Positions 14,824-22,736 of a stretch of 22,755 nt of DNA are shown one piece after another (the stretch's first letter is position 1; every line of letters starts with the position of its first letter). Origin of the DNA: Pseudomonas sp. GTDB lineage: Bacteria; Pseudomonadota; Gammaproteobacteria; Pseudomonadales; Pseudomonadaceae. The stretch covers positions 1-22,755 of the forward strand of contig NZ_JASLGE010000038.1 of assembly GCF_030150285.1 (NCBI RefSeq). Reading direction: 5' to 3'. The notes beneath the pieces were generated by a model. That model was given only the letters and a program-made list of their open reading frames with translations, had not been told where the DNA came from and did not search any database. A program made the translations under genes and the position numbers.

Positions 14824-16281
14824 ATGTTTTCTCTAACTGCATTCCGCCCGCGTTGCGCCAAATGGCTCCTCGCAACCGGACTCTTCCTGATGCTCGGTGC
14901 CTGCGTTGAAAAACCCAGCACCCTTGAGCGTGTAAAGGAGGATGGTGTACTGCGGGTGATTACCCGCAACAGCCCGGCGACCTATTTTGAGGACCGCAAT
15001 GGCGAAACCGGCTTTGAATACGAGCTGGTCAAGCGCTTTGCCGATGACCTGGGGGTCGAGCTGAAGATCGAAACAGCCGACAACCTCGACGACATGTTCA
15101 ATCAACTGAGCCAACCCGACGGCCCGGTTTTAGCGGCTGCCGGCCTCGTCAGCAGCGACAGGCGCCTGCAGCAAGCCAAGTTCTCTCATCCTTACCTCGA
15201 CGTCACACCCCAGATCATCTACCGCAACGGCCAATCCCGCCCCACTACGACGGCAGACCTGGCAGGCAAGCGAATCACGGTACTCAAAGGCAGCAGCCAT
15301 GCGGACCAACTTGCGGAACTCAAGAAGCAATACCCCGGCATTGAGTACGACGAATCTGATGCCGTCGAGGTCGTTGACCTGCTGCGCATGGTGGACGAAG
15401 GGCAAATTGATCTGACATTGGTGGACTCCAACGAAGTCGCCATGAACCAGGTCTACTTTCCCAACGTACGCGTGGCCTTCGACCTGGGAGATGCCCGCAG
15501 CCAGCGCTGGGCCGTCGCCGCAGGTGAAGACAACAGCCTGCTCAATGAAATCAACGAATACCTCGACAAAGTCGAAAAAAATGGCACGTTGCAACGCCTG
15601 AAAGACCGTTATTACGGCCATGTCGACGTGTTGGGGTATGTAGGTGCCTATACCTTTGCCCAGCACCTGCAACAGCGCCTGCCCAAGTACGAAAAGTTTT
15701 TCAAGGAAGCCGCCAAGAAGGAAGGCGTCGATTGGCGTCTGCTCGCCGCAATGGGTTATCAAGAGTCGTTGTGGCAACCGGCCGTTACCTCCAAAACGGG
15801 CGTGCGCGGCCTGATGATGCTGACCCAGAACACGGCACAGGCAATGGGTGTCTCCAATCGCCTGGATCCCAAACAGAGCATTTACGGTGGCGCGAAGTAC
15901 CTGTCGCTGATCAAGAGTGAACTGGACAGCGACATTGCCGAACCTGATCGCACCTGGTTCGCACTTGCGGCCTACAACGTTGGTGGGGGTCACTTGGAAG
16001 ATGCCCGCAAGCTGGCGAAGAAAGAAGGCCTGAACCCTAACAAATGGCTGGACGTGAAGAAAATGCTGCCTCGCCTTGCGCAAAAGCAGTGGTACAGCAA
16101 AACCCGTTATGGCTATGCCCGTGGTGGTGAGCCTGTGCACTTTGTCGCCAACATCCGTCGGTATTACGACATCCTGACGTGGTCAACCCAGCCTCAACTT
16201 GAAGGCGACCAGGTCGCTGACGGCAAGCTGCATATCCCGGGCATAGACAAAACCAAGCCCAAAGAAGAACCACAACTGTAG
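14824..16281 (+). CDS. mltF: Membrane-bound lytic murein transglycosylase F
   Basis: MltF cleaves peptidoglycan glycan strands to anhydromuropeptides. The 485-residue product has a lipoprotein signal with lipobox LGAC (C27), so it is anchored to a membrane, probably the outer. Residues about 40-265 form a solute-binding-protein (SBP_bac_3) domain (VLRVITRNSPATYFEDRNGE), a regulatory module sensing muropeptides in this family. The C-terminal SLT domain carries catalytic E314 in GYQESLWQP and the GVRGLMML and AAYNVGGGHLEDARKL motifs. GGAAGG directly abuts the ATG, closer than normal for a Shine-Dalgarno sequence, and a TATACT lies at 14812-14817. It is divergent from purL. Confidence 0.95.
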   Translation: MFSLTAFRPRCAKWLLATGLFLMLGACVEKPSTLERVKEDGVLRVITRNSPATYFEDRNGETGFEYELVKRFADDLGVELKIETADNLDDMFNQLSQPDGPVLAAAGLVSSDRRLQQAKFSHPYLDVTPQIIYRNGQSRPTTTADLAGKRITVLKGSSHADQLAELKKQYPGIEYDESDAVEVVDLLRMVDEGQIDLTLVDSNEVAMNQVYFPNVRVAFDLGDARSQRWAVAAGEDNSLLNEINEYLDKVEKNGTLQRLKDRYYGHVDVLGYVGAYTFAQHLQQRLPKYEKFFKEAAKKEGVDWRLLAAMGYQESLWQPAVTSKTGVRGLMMLTQNTAQAMGVSNRLDPKQSIYGGAKYLSLIKSELDSDIAEPDRTWFALAAYNVGGGHLEDARKLAKKEGLNPNKWLDVKKMLPRLAQKQWYSKTRYGYARGGEPVHFVANIRRYYDILTWSTQPQLEGDQVADGKLHIPGIDKTKPKEEPQL

Positions 16282-16285
16282 GATG

Positions 16286-16350
16286 TGCAGGAGCGAGCTT
16301 GCTCGCGACCTTTTAAGCTTTACAAGATCGCGAGCAAGCTCGCTCCTACA
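16286..16350. repeat. REP doublet (REPIN-like inverted pair)
   Basis: Two REP palindromes of the GCGAGCTTGCTCGC type face each other: 16286-16310 on the plus strand and 16326-16350 on the minus strand, 15 bases apart. The pair can form a long hairpin. It starts five bases after the mltF stop, so it lies in the mltF 3' end. Confidence 0.88.
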
Positions 16351-16363
16351 GATGGCAGAGTTT

Positions 16364-16387
16364 GTGGGAATGAGCTTGCTCGTGATC
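16364..16387 (+). repeat. Degenerate REP
   Basis: GTGGGAATGAGCTTGCTCGT followed by GATC matches the REP consensus with several substitutions. It is followed by TTTTGATCTAAGGGC (16388-16402), a short module also found in the purT gap at 5641-5656. Confidence 0.7.
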
Positions 16388-16409
16388 TTTTGATCTAAGG
16401 GCACCCCGC

Positions 16410-16491
16410 CAACCCTGTGTCCGGTCGCTACAGCTTTTCAAAGCAGCGCGGTGTAAGGCCGGAACCTTAAGTGAGCGTTACCGCAGCAATG
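16410..16491 (+). repeat. Intergenic repeat module 1, copy B
   Basis: This is the partner of 5473-5554, aligned without gaps at roughly 80% identity. It has TACAGCTTTTCAAAG at 16429-16443 and AACCTTAAGTG. It lies between the REP cluster and module 3, in the same orientation as copy A. Its origin is unknown to me. Confidence 0.75.
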
Positions 16492-16507
16492 AATAGGGCT
16501 GCTGAAC

Positions 16508-16547
16508 GACAGCGCGGCACCGAAGACGGGACGACCCCTCCTACACG
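16508..16547 (-). repeat. Intergenic repeat module 3, copy B (hairpin behind pdxJ)
   Basis: It aligns to 5674-5713 with five differences in 40 bases. It ends 13 bases from the pdxJ stop, mirroring the position of copy A behind purT. The GGGG/TCCC palindrome is less perfect than in copy A. Confidence 0.7.
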
Positions 16548-16560
16548 CTCAGGGTGTGGC

Positions 16561-17304
16561 TTACGCTTTTGAAGCCGCCAGAATCAGTGCCTTCATCTCA
16601 GAAACTGCCGACTTGAAGCCGACAAACAGTGCATGCGCAACCAATGCATGGCCAATGTTCAGCTCGTTGATACCCTTGATCGCCGCCACTGCCTCGACGT
16701 TATGGTAGTGCAAGCCATGACCGGCGTTAACGATCAGCCCCTGCCCCAAACCAAACGCGACACCCTCGGCGACGCGCTGCAGTTCTTCAGCCACCGCGGT
16801 CGGTGTCAGGGCATCGGCATAACGGCCGGTATGCAGCTCGATGGCTGGCGCACCGACACGGCGCGAGGCCTCAATCTGACGCTCGTCCGCATCGATGAAC
16901 AGGGACACTTCACAGCCGATTTTGGACAAACGCTCGACCGCGGCCTTAATCCGCGCTTCCTGACCCGCCACATCCAGACCGCCTTCAGTGGTCAACTCCT
17001 GGCGGGTTTCAGGGACAAGGCACACATGCGCCGGGCGAATACGCTCAGCAAACGCCATCATCTCTTCGGTGACGCCCATTTCGAAGTTCATGCGCGTTTG
17101 CAGCACATCCTTGAGCACCAGCACATCGCGCTCTTGAATATGGCGGCGGTCTTCACGCAGGTGCACGGTGATGCCATCGGCCCCCGCTTCTTCCGCGTCC
17201 AGCGCCGCCTTGACAGGGTCAGGGTAACGGGTGCCGCGCGCCTGACGCAGTGTGGCTACGTGATCGATATTCACGCCAAGAAGAATGCGATTGCTTTGGG
17301 TCAC
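16561..17304 (-). CDS. pdxJ: Pyridoxine 5'-phosphate synthase
   Basis: PdxJ condenses 1-deoxyxylulose 5-phosphate with 3-amino-2-oxopropyl phosphate to pyridoxine 5'-phosphate, the ring-closing step of DXP-dependent vitamin B6 synthesis. The 247-residue TIM-barrel product starts MTQSNRILLGVNIDHVATLR. Visible active-site positions include H48 and R50 (in TVHLREDRRHI), E75 (in NFEMG) and H196 (in VNAGHGLHYHN). The start is a GTG at 17302-17304, well supported by AGGAG seven to eight bases upstream. It lies 50 bases downstream of recO, the usual partner in pseudomonads and enterobacteria. Confidence 0.97.
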   Translation of the reverse strand: MTQSNRILLGVNIDHVATLRQARGTRYPDPVKAALDAEEAGADGITVHLREDRRHIQERDVLVLKDVLQTRMNFEMGVTEEMMAFAERIRPAHVCLVPETRQELTTEGGLDVAGQEARIKAAVERLSKIGCEVSLFIDADERQIEASRRVGAPAIELHTGRYADALTPTAVAEELQRVAEGVAFGLGQGLIVNAGHGLHYHNVEAVAAIKGINELNIGHALVAHALFVGFKSAVSEMKALILAASKA

Positions 17305-17354
17305 GTGGGCTCTCCTGAAGAGTTGAAGATTCGGCGCACAGCATACCGGTCTAT

Positions 17355-18044
17355 TCAGGGCTTGCGAAACAACTCGCGGCTCGCCAGGGGCTTGCCCGCC
17401 AAATGAACCGCCAGGGCTTGACGCATCAGCCGTTTGGCAGCCGATAAAGCGCCGACGGCACTCCAGTCGGCCTCGGCCATCGCCTGCAGTTCAGCGCCGT
17501 GAAACAACCCGGGCTGCACGAGGTAAATACGCTCCAGACCGGCATCCACCTGTAAGCGGTACATGCCCTCCACGGCGACTGGCTCACCCTGGATATCCTG
17601 CGTCAGCGAAAAACCGTAGCCCAAGTCATCCAGCAAACGCCACTCGAATGCCCGCAACAAGGGCTCCAGCGCTCGCCCTTCGGCCAAGGCCAGCAGCGTA
17701 GCGGCGTAATGATCAAATACGGCCGGGTGAGGGTCTTCGGCAGGTAACAGACGAATCAGCAATTCGTTGAGATAGAGCCCGCTGAACAATGCCTCACCGT
17801 TGAGCCAGGTTGAAAGGCCAGCACTTTCCATGCGCCCGACATTTTTCAGCTCACCGCGACCATGGAATTCAACCTCCAGGGGCACAAAGGGGCGCGCCAA
17901 CGTACCCGCCTTGCCCCGAGCGCTGCGCAGCACCGCACGCAGGCGCCCTTGCGGCGTGATGAAATCCACCAGCGCACTGGTTTCACGGTAAGGACGGCTG
18001 TGCAGGACATAAGCGAGTTGAGGGACGATGGTTTTGCTGGACAT
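17355..18044 (-). CDS. recO: DNA repair protein RecO
   Basis: RecO acts with RecR to load RecA onto SSB-coated single-stranded DNA in gap repair. The 229-residue product has an N-terminal OB-fold region (AYVLHSRPYRETSALVDFIT, then GRLRAVLRSARG) and an alpha-helical C-terminal part (LYLNELLIRLLPAEDPHPAVFDHY, with LLRAFEWRLLDDLGYG). I chose the ATG at 18042-18044 (MSSKTIVPQLAYV); an in-frame GTG at 18069-18071 would add nine residues unlike the family. The ribosome-binding site is weak. It is separated from era by 147 bases containing a REP pair. Confidence 0.94.
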   Translation of the reverse strand: MSSKTIVPQLAYVLHSRPYRETSALVDFITPQGRLRAVLRSARGKAGTLARPFVPLEVEFHGRGELKNVGRMESAGLSTWLNGEALFSGLYLNELLIRLLPAEDPHPAVFDHYAATLLALAEGRALEPLLRAFEWRLLDDLGYGFSLTQDIQGEPVAVEGMYRLQVDAGLERIYLVQPGLFHGAELQAMAEADWSAVGALSAAKRLMRQALAVHLAGKPLASRELFRKP

Positions 18045-18104
18045 GAGAGTCAAGTATCTCTGGTGGTTCACACCGCCCGCAAAAACAGGTTCGACACTGA
18101 TTCA

Positions 18105-18174
18105 GCAGGAGCGAGCTTGCTCGCGATCTTTTAACCCGGATCGCGCCGATGGCATCACAAGCAAGCCCACTCCA
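18105..18174. repeat. REP pair between era and recO
   Basis: A REP of the GCGAGCTTGCTCGC type on the plus strand (18105-18128) is followed by a more divergent minus-strand partner (18153-18174, reading TGGAGTGGGCTTGCTTGTGA on the minus strand). They fill most of the 147-base gap between era and recO, genes that are usually tightly spaced. Confidence 0.78.
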
Positions 18175-18191
18175 TTGGGCTATTACAGCGG

Positions 18192-19094
18192 TTAGAGATC
18201 GCCGTAGCCCAACGAACGCAGGGCGCGCTCGTCATCGGACCAGCCACCTTTCACTTTCACCCACAGGTTCAGCATGATTTTGGAGTCGAACAGCAGCTCC
18301 ATATCCTTGCGCGCTTCGGTGCCGATGCGCTTGATACGCTCACCCTTGTCGCCAATGATGATTTTCTTCTGACCGTCGCGCTCAACCAGAATCAACGCAT
18401 GGATGTGCAGCGTCTTGCCCTGCTGCTTGAACTCTTCGATCTCAACAGTGATCTGGTACGGCAGCTCGGCACCCATCTGACGCATGATCTTTTCGCGAAC
18501 CAGTTCAGCGGCCAGAAAGCGGCTGCTACGGTCGGTGATCTGATCTTCCGGGAAGAAGTGATCATTTTCCGGCAGGTGCTCAGCAATCACACGCTCGAGA
18601 GCATCGAGGTTGTGACCATGTTGCGCGGAAATAGGAATGATCTGCGCGTTTGGCAACTGCTCCTGAAGCCAGCTCAGGTGCGGCATCAGTTCGGCCTTGT
18701 CTTCGATACGGTCGGTCTTGTTCAACGCGACGATCAGCGGGCCCGTTACATACTGAACACGCTCAAGCACCATCTGGTCTTCGTCGGTCCACTTGGTGCG
18801 ATCAACAACAAAAATCACCACATCCACGTCTTTCAACGCCGCTGAAGCCGTTTTGTTCATGTAGCGGTTCAGGGCTTTTTCACCACCTTTGTGCATACCC
18901 GGGGTATCCACATAGATCGCTTGCACGTCGCCTTCGGTCTTGATGCCCAGCATGTTGTGGCGGGTGGTCTGCGGCTTGCGCGAGGTGATTGCCAGCTTTT
19001 GACCCAAAATATGGTTCAACAGTGTGGATTTACCCACGTTAGGTCGACCAACAATGGCGACATAGCCACAGCGTGTTGCAGTTGAATCAGTCAT
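18192..19094 (-). CDS. era: GTPase Era
   Basis: Era is an essential GTPase that binds the 3' end of 16S rRNA and aids 30S maturation. The 300-residue product has G-motifs GRPNVGKS (16-23), DTPG (63-66) and NKTD (125-128), and a C-terminal KH domain containing IIIGDKGERIKRIG. It ends SDDERALRSLGYGDL as in other pseudomonads. I chose the ATG at 19092-19094 because GGAG lies seven bases upstream; another ATG two codons earlier is too close to it. The start overlaps the last codons of rnc by eight bases, so the two are coupled. Confidence 0.97.
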   Translation of the reverse strand: MTDSTATRCGYVAIVGRPNVGKSTLLNHILGQKLAITSRKPQTTRHNMLGIKTEGDVQAIYVDTPGMHKGGEKALNRYMNKTASAALKDVDVVIFVVDRTKWTDEDQMVLERVQYVTGPLIVALNKTDRIEDKAELMPHLSWLQEQLPNAQIIPISAQHGHNLDALERVIAEHLPENDHFFPEDQITDRSSRFLAAELVREKIMRQMGAELPYQITVEIEEFKQQGKTLHIHALILVERDGQKKIIIGDKGERIKRIGTEARKDMELLFDSKIMLNLWVKVKGGWSDDERALRSLGYGDL

Positions 19095-19776
19095 GGCCAT
19101 TCTCCACGCCAAGGGCAATCAGTGCTGCGGCGGCCGCTACCTGTTCGGCAATGCGACGGCTCACGCCCTGTCCCCGGCTTTTTTCATTCAATAAGGCAAT
19201 TTCGCACTCGACAAAAAAAGTGCGGCAATGCGGCTCGCCCTGGATATCCACCACTTCATAACGTGGCAGCTCACAGGCACGCGATTGCAAGAATTCTTGC
19301 AGGCGGGTTTTAGGGTCTTTGTTGGTATCGACCAGGGTCAGGGTTTCGAACTCACTGGCCAGCCAGGACAGCACGCGATCGCGAGCGACTTCCATACCGG
19401 CGTCCAGGTAAATGGCCCCAATCAGTGCTTCAAGGGCATCAGCGAGGATCGATTCACGTCTAAAGCCGCCACTTTTCAGCTCACCCGAACCTAGCCGCAG
19501 GTACTCGCCCAGCTCAAAGCCACGAGCCAGCACGGCCAAGGTTTCACCTTTTACCAGGCGTGCACGCAGACGCGACAGCTGACCTTCACGGGCCAGTGGA
19601 AAACGGTCAAACAGCGCTTCACCGGCCACAAAATTGAGGATGGCATCCCCCAGAAACTCAAGACGCTCATTATTGCGCCCCGCAAAACTGCGGTGAGTCA
19701 AAGCCAGAACCATCAGTTCCTGGTCCTTGAAGGTATAGCCGAGCTGACGCTCCAAACGATTTAAAGAAAAACTCAC
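19087..19776 (-). CDS. rnc: Ribonuclease III
   Basis: RNase III cleaves double-stranded RNA and processes the rRNA precursor. The 229-residue product has the catalytic signature NERLEFLGD (36-44) with E40 and D44, and D113 and E116 in ADALEALIGAIYLDAG. The C-terminal double-stranded RNA-binding domain (about 155-222) includes PKTRLQEFLQ and a final AAAALIALG helix. The start is a GTG at 19774-19776, with only a weak GTGGGT upstream. The GTG overlaps the TGA of the decayed DUF4845 reading frame (GTGA), a coupling arrangement left over from the intact gene pair. Confidence 0.97.
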   Translation of the reverse strand: MSFSLNRLERQLGYTFKDQELMVLALTHRSFAGRNNERLEFLGDAILNFVAGEALFDRFPLAREGQLSRLRARLVKGETLAVLARGFELGEYLRLGSGELKSGGFRRESILADALEALIGAIYLDAGMEVARDRVLSWLASEFETLTLVDTNKDPKTRLQEFLQSRACELPRYEVVDIQGEPHCRTFFVECEIALLNEKSRGQGVSRRIAEQVAAAAALIALGVENGHD

Positions 19777-19985
19777 GATTTACCCACGTTGAGTTCGTGG
19801 CCGAATGTCACCACCGGACCGATATTAGGGATCAGTGATGCTCGTTTATCGCAGAGCAAATGGACAGGGAACAGGCTGTTCGCCGCCGTCGCACTTAACG
19901 CTTTGTTCAAATCCACATCCTGAATACTGTTGACCGACGCACCTGAAGCGGTAGGTCAGCCGAAAGAATCGTCAGGCACCGTCAT
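19773..19985 (-). pseudogene. Remnant of the DUF4845 gene normally between lepB and rnc
   Basis: Pseudomonads normally carry a gene for a small DUF4845 membrane-anchored protein of about 120 residues between lepB and rnc. Here only 213 bases correspond to it. An ATG at 19983-19985 begins MTVPDDSFG and meets an in-frame TGA at 19956-19958. The same frame continues for 60 residues to a TGA at 19773-19775, including VNSIQDVDLNKALS and SLIPNIGPVVTFGHELNVGK, which resemble the C-terminal part of the family as I recall it. The membrane segment and about half the protein are missing. The stop overlaps the rnc GTG start. No alternative start gives a plausible protein. I infer a decayed gene with internal deletion; family assignment rests on memory of the conserved tail and on position. 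Confidence 0.7.
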
Positions 19986-20009
19986 TATTCGGTTGCCTGA
20001 AAAGCATTC

Positions 20010-20030
20010 GGCGCTGTTATTAACAGCGCC
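20010..20030 (-). terminator. Palindrome behind lepB
   Basis: GGCGCTGTTA and TAACAGCGCC pair perfectly around one central base, seven bases after the lepB stop. The minus strand continues GAATGCTTTT, so a short T-run follows after six bases. A second hairpin (19972-20000, TCAGGCA/TGCCTGA with a bulge) follows. It could end or stabilise the lepA-lepB transcript ahead of rnc. Confidence 0.45.
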
Positions 20031-20037
20031 GTCTTGG

Positions 20038-20892
20038 TTACTTGATCAGCCCTACCCGCGAGAAGTTAGGCAGGTTGCTCATTTTGGGCTCCGGCCAGCT
20101 CATCCAGACAGCAAAAGCCTTGCCGACAATATTTTCATCGGGGACCATGCCCAGTTCGTTTTTGGGAATATTCGGGTCATCCCAGTAACGGCTGTCGTTC
20201 GAGTTGTCGCGGTTGTCGCCCATCATGAAATAGTGCCCGGCCGGAACCATCCACTCATTATCAGGCGGTGCACGGTAGCGGCTCATTTCCTTGCGGATCA
20301 TGTGCTCGACCTCACCCAGCTTCTCTTTGTACAACTGCGCACTGCCCAGTGTTCCTGGCTCGGTGCCGACCAGTTGCTCAGCGACCAACTGGTCGTTGAC
20401 GTAAAGCTTTTTGTCGCTGGTGTAGCGAACCTTGTCACCCGGCAGGCCCACTACACGCTTGATGTAGTTGACCGAAGGATCGCTTGGGTAACGGAACACC
20501 ATCACATCACCGCGCTTTGGATCACCCACTTCGATAATTTTCTTGTCGATCACCGGCAAGCGGATCCCGTATGAAAACTTGTTCACCAAAATGAAATCGC
20601 CAACATCCAGGGTTGGTTTCATCGAGCCGGACGGGATCTGGAAAGGCTCAACCAGAAACGAACGCAACACCAGCACGATGAACAACACCGGAAAGAACGA
20701 TTTGCCGTACTCAACCAGCAACGGTTCTTTGTTGAGCTTTTCGACTACCTGCCTATCAACCGGCGTAACGCTGGCTTGATAGTGGGCAATGGCCTTACGC
20801 CGGCGCGGAGCCAGGAAAACCAAATCGAGCAGCGCCAGCAGACCGCACACGGCAACAGCAATGACCAGCAACAGCGGGAAATTTAGTGACAT
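20038..20892 (-). CDS. lepB: Signal peptidase I
   Basis: LepB removes signal peptides from exported preproteins at the outer face of the inner membrane by a Ser-Lys dyad. The 284-residue product has two N-terminal membrane segments (about 5-27 and 66-82). The catalytic S90 lies in IPSGSMKPTL, the general base K145 in YIKRVVGLPGD, and the family box GDNRDNSNDSRYW is present. Start is the ATG at 20890-20892, with AGG four bases upstream and five bases after the lepA stop, so it is cotranscribed with lepA. Confidence 0.98.
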   Translation of the reverse strand: MSLNFPLLLVIAVAVCGLLALLDLVFLAPRRRKAIAHYQASVTPVDRQVVEKLNKEPLLVEYGKSFFPVLFIVLVLRSFLVEPFQIPSGSMKPTLDVGDFILVNKFSYGIRLPVIDKKIIEVGDPKRGDVMVFRYPSDPSVNYIKRVVGLPGDKVRYTSDKKLYVNDQLVAEQLVGTEPGTLGSAQLYKEKLGEVEHMIRKEMSRYRAPPDNEWMVPAGHYFMMGDNRDNSNDSRYWDDPNIPKNELGMVPDENIVGKAFAVWMSWPEPKMSNLPNFSRVGLIK

Positions 20893-20897
20893 AGGAC

Positions 20898-22697
20898 CTA
20901 GCTATCCAACCTGAGCACTGCAAGGAAGGCTTCTTGTGGAATCTCCACGTTACCCACTTGCTTCATGCGTTTTTTACCGGCTTTCTGCTTTTCCAACAGC
21001 TTGCGCTTACGGCTAACGTCACCACCGTAGCATTTGGCCAGTACGTTTTTACGGAGTGCCTTGACAGTGGTTCGCGCCACAATCTGACCGCCAATGGCGG
21101 CCTGGATTGCCACGTCAAACATCTGGCGAGGAATCAGTTCTTTCATCTTTTCGGTCAGCGCGCGCCCTTTATAGTGAGCGTTGTCGCGGTGAACGATCAA
21201 GGCCAGCGCATCAACCTTCTCACCATTGATCAGAACGTCGAGCTTGACCAGATTCGCCGACTGGTACCGATCAAAATGGTAATCAAGCGAAGCATAGCCG
21301 CGACTGGTGGACTTGAGGCGGTCAAAGAAGTCGAGTACCACTTCATTCATCGGCAAATCGTAAGTCACTTGTACCTGAGTACCCAGGAACAGCATGTCGT
21401 GCTGAACACCGCGTTTCTCAATGCACAAGGTAATGACGTTGCCCAAGTGCTCTTGAGGCACAAGAATGTTGGCACGCACGATCGGCTCGCGCATGTCTTC
21501 AATCATCGACAGGTCAGGCAGCTTGGACGGGTTATCGACGTAAATCGTTTCGCCGGTCTTGAGCAACAGTTCAAAAATTACGGTGGGTGCCGTGGTGATC
21601 AGGTCCAGGTCGTACTCGCGCTCCAGGCGCTCCTGGATGATCTCCATGTGCAGCATGCCCAGGAAACCGCAACGGAAACCGAAGCCCAACGCGTCGGAGC
21701 TTTCCGGCGTGTATTGCAGTGACGAGTCGTTCAGGGTGAGCTTTTGCAGCGCATCACGGAAGTCTTCAAAGTCGTCGGAGCTGACAGGGAACAAACCCGC
21801 GTATACCTGCGGCTGAATCCGTTTGAAGCCGGGCAGTACATCCACATCCGGAGTGGAGCTCAGGGTCAGGGTGTCGCCCACCGGCGCGCCGTGAATATCC
21901 TTGATGCCCGCGATGATGAAGCCCACTTCCCCGGCTTTCAGGTCAGTTGTCGCCGTGTGCTTGGGGTTGAACACACCAACGCTGTCCACCAGGTGGATCT
22001 TGCCGGTGGATTTAACCAGGATTTTGTCGCCTTTTTTCACACGGCCATGGCGCACGCGAACCAAGGACACAACACCCAGATAATTGTCGAACCAGGAATC
22101 GATGATCAACGCTTGCAACGGGTCTTCGATATTGCCGGTCGGCGCGGGAATGGTATGCACCAGACGCTCAAGCACCTCATCAACACCCAGGCCCGTCTTG
22201 GCGCTACAGGTCACGGCGTCTGTGGCATCAATACCGATGATTTTTTCAATTTCTTCCTTCACCCGATCCGGATCAGCCTGGGGCAGGTCGATCTTGTTCA
22301 GGACAGGCATCACCTCAAGGCCTTGCTCGATGGCCGTGTAGCAGTTGGCTACGGACTGGGCTTCAACGCCCTGCCCCGCATCGACCACTAACAAAGCACC
22401 TTCACAAGCCGCCAGGGAACGGCTGACTTCATAGGTGAAATCCACGTGGCCCGGGGTATCAATGAAGTTCAACTGATAGGTATTACCGTCTTTAGCCGTG
22501 TAATACAGGGTCACACTGTGGGCTTTGATGGTGATCCCGCGCTCACGCTCGAGGTCCATGGAGTCCAGTACCTGGGCCTCCATTTCACGGGCAGTCAGAC
22601 CGCCGCACATCTGGATGAAACGATCGGCCAGCGTCGACTTGCCATGGTCAATGTGGGCGATGATGGAGAAATTGCGGATATGACTCAAATCACTCAC
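20898..22697 (-). CDS. lepA: Elongation factor 4 (LepA)
   Basis: LepA is a ribosome-associated translational GTPase linked to initiation, 30S biogenesis and back-translocation. The 599-residue product has G-motifs AHIDHGKST (14-22), RGITI, DTPGH (80-84) and NKID (134-137), and the LepA-specific C-terminal segment rich in lysine and arginine (GDVSRKRKLLEKQKAGKKR). Its start is a GTG at 22695-22697 (MSDLSHIRNFSIIAH), with only a weak TGAG-type ribosome-binding site. A terminator-like hairpin ends 12 bases upstream. lepB follows after five bases. Confidence 0.97.
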   Translation of the reverse strand: MSDLSHIRNFSIIAHIDHGKSTLADRFIQMCGGLTAREMEAQVLDSMDLERERGITIKAHSVTLYYTAKDGNTYQLNFIDTPGHVDFTYEVSRSLAACEGALLVVDAGQGVEAQSVANCYTAIEQGLEVMPVLNKIDLPQADPDRVKEEIEKIIGIDATDAVTCSAKTGLGVDEVLERLVHTIPAPTGNIEDPLQALIIDSWFDNYLGVVSLVRVRHGRVKKGDKILVKSTGKIHLVDSVGVFNPKHTATTDLKAGEVGFIIAGIKDIHGAPVGDTLTLSSTPDVDVLPGFKRIQPQVYAGLFPVSSDDFEDFRDALQKLTLNDSSLQYTPESSDALGFGFRCGFLGMLHMEIIQERLEREYDLDLITTAPTVIFELLLKTGETIYVDNPSKLPDLSMIEDMREPIVRANILVPQEHLGNVITLCIEKRGVQHDMLFLGTQVQVTYDLPMNEVVLDFFDRLKSTSRGYASLDYHFDRYQSANLVKLDVLINGEKVDALALIVHRDNAHYKGRALTEKMKELIPRQMFDVAIQAAIGGQIVARTTVKALRKNVLAKCYGGDVSRKRKLLEKQKAGKKRMKQVGNVEIPQEAFLAVLRLDS

Positions 22698-22709
22698 GGG
22701 TCAACACTC

Positions 22710-22736
22710 AAAAAAAGTCGCAGGCAGACTGCCCGC
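22710..22736 (-). terminator. Rho-independent terminator just upstream of lepA
   Basis: On the minus strand GCGGGCAG and CTGCCTGC form an 8-bp stem (one G-T pair) around a single central T, followed by GAC and seven T. It probably ends the transcript of the gene upstream of lepA, which lies beyond the window. Its T-tract ends only 12 bases before the lepA GTG, so it may also lie in the lepA leader. Confidence 0.75.

Noticed and set aside
15130..16140. A 336-codon minus-strand frame opposite mltF
   Set aside because: It is antisense to a well-supported lytic transglycosylase gene and has no recognisable family features.
16286..16387. Repeated GCGAGC-type sequences as a CRISPR array
   Set aside because: The units alternate in orientation, are palindromic, have unequal spacing and recur at other loci with no cas genes; they are REP elements.
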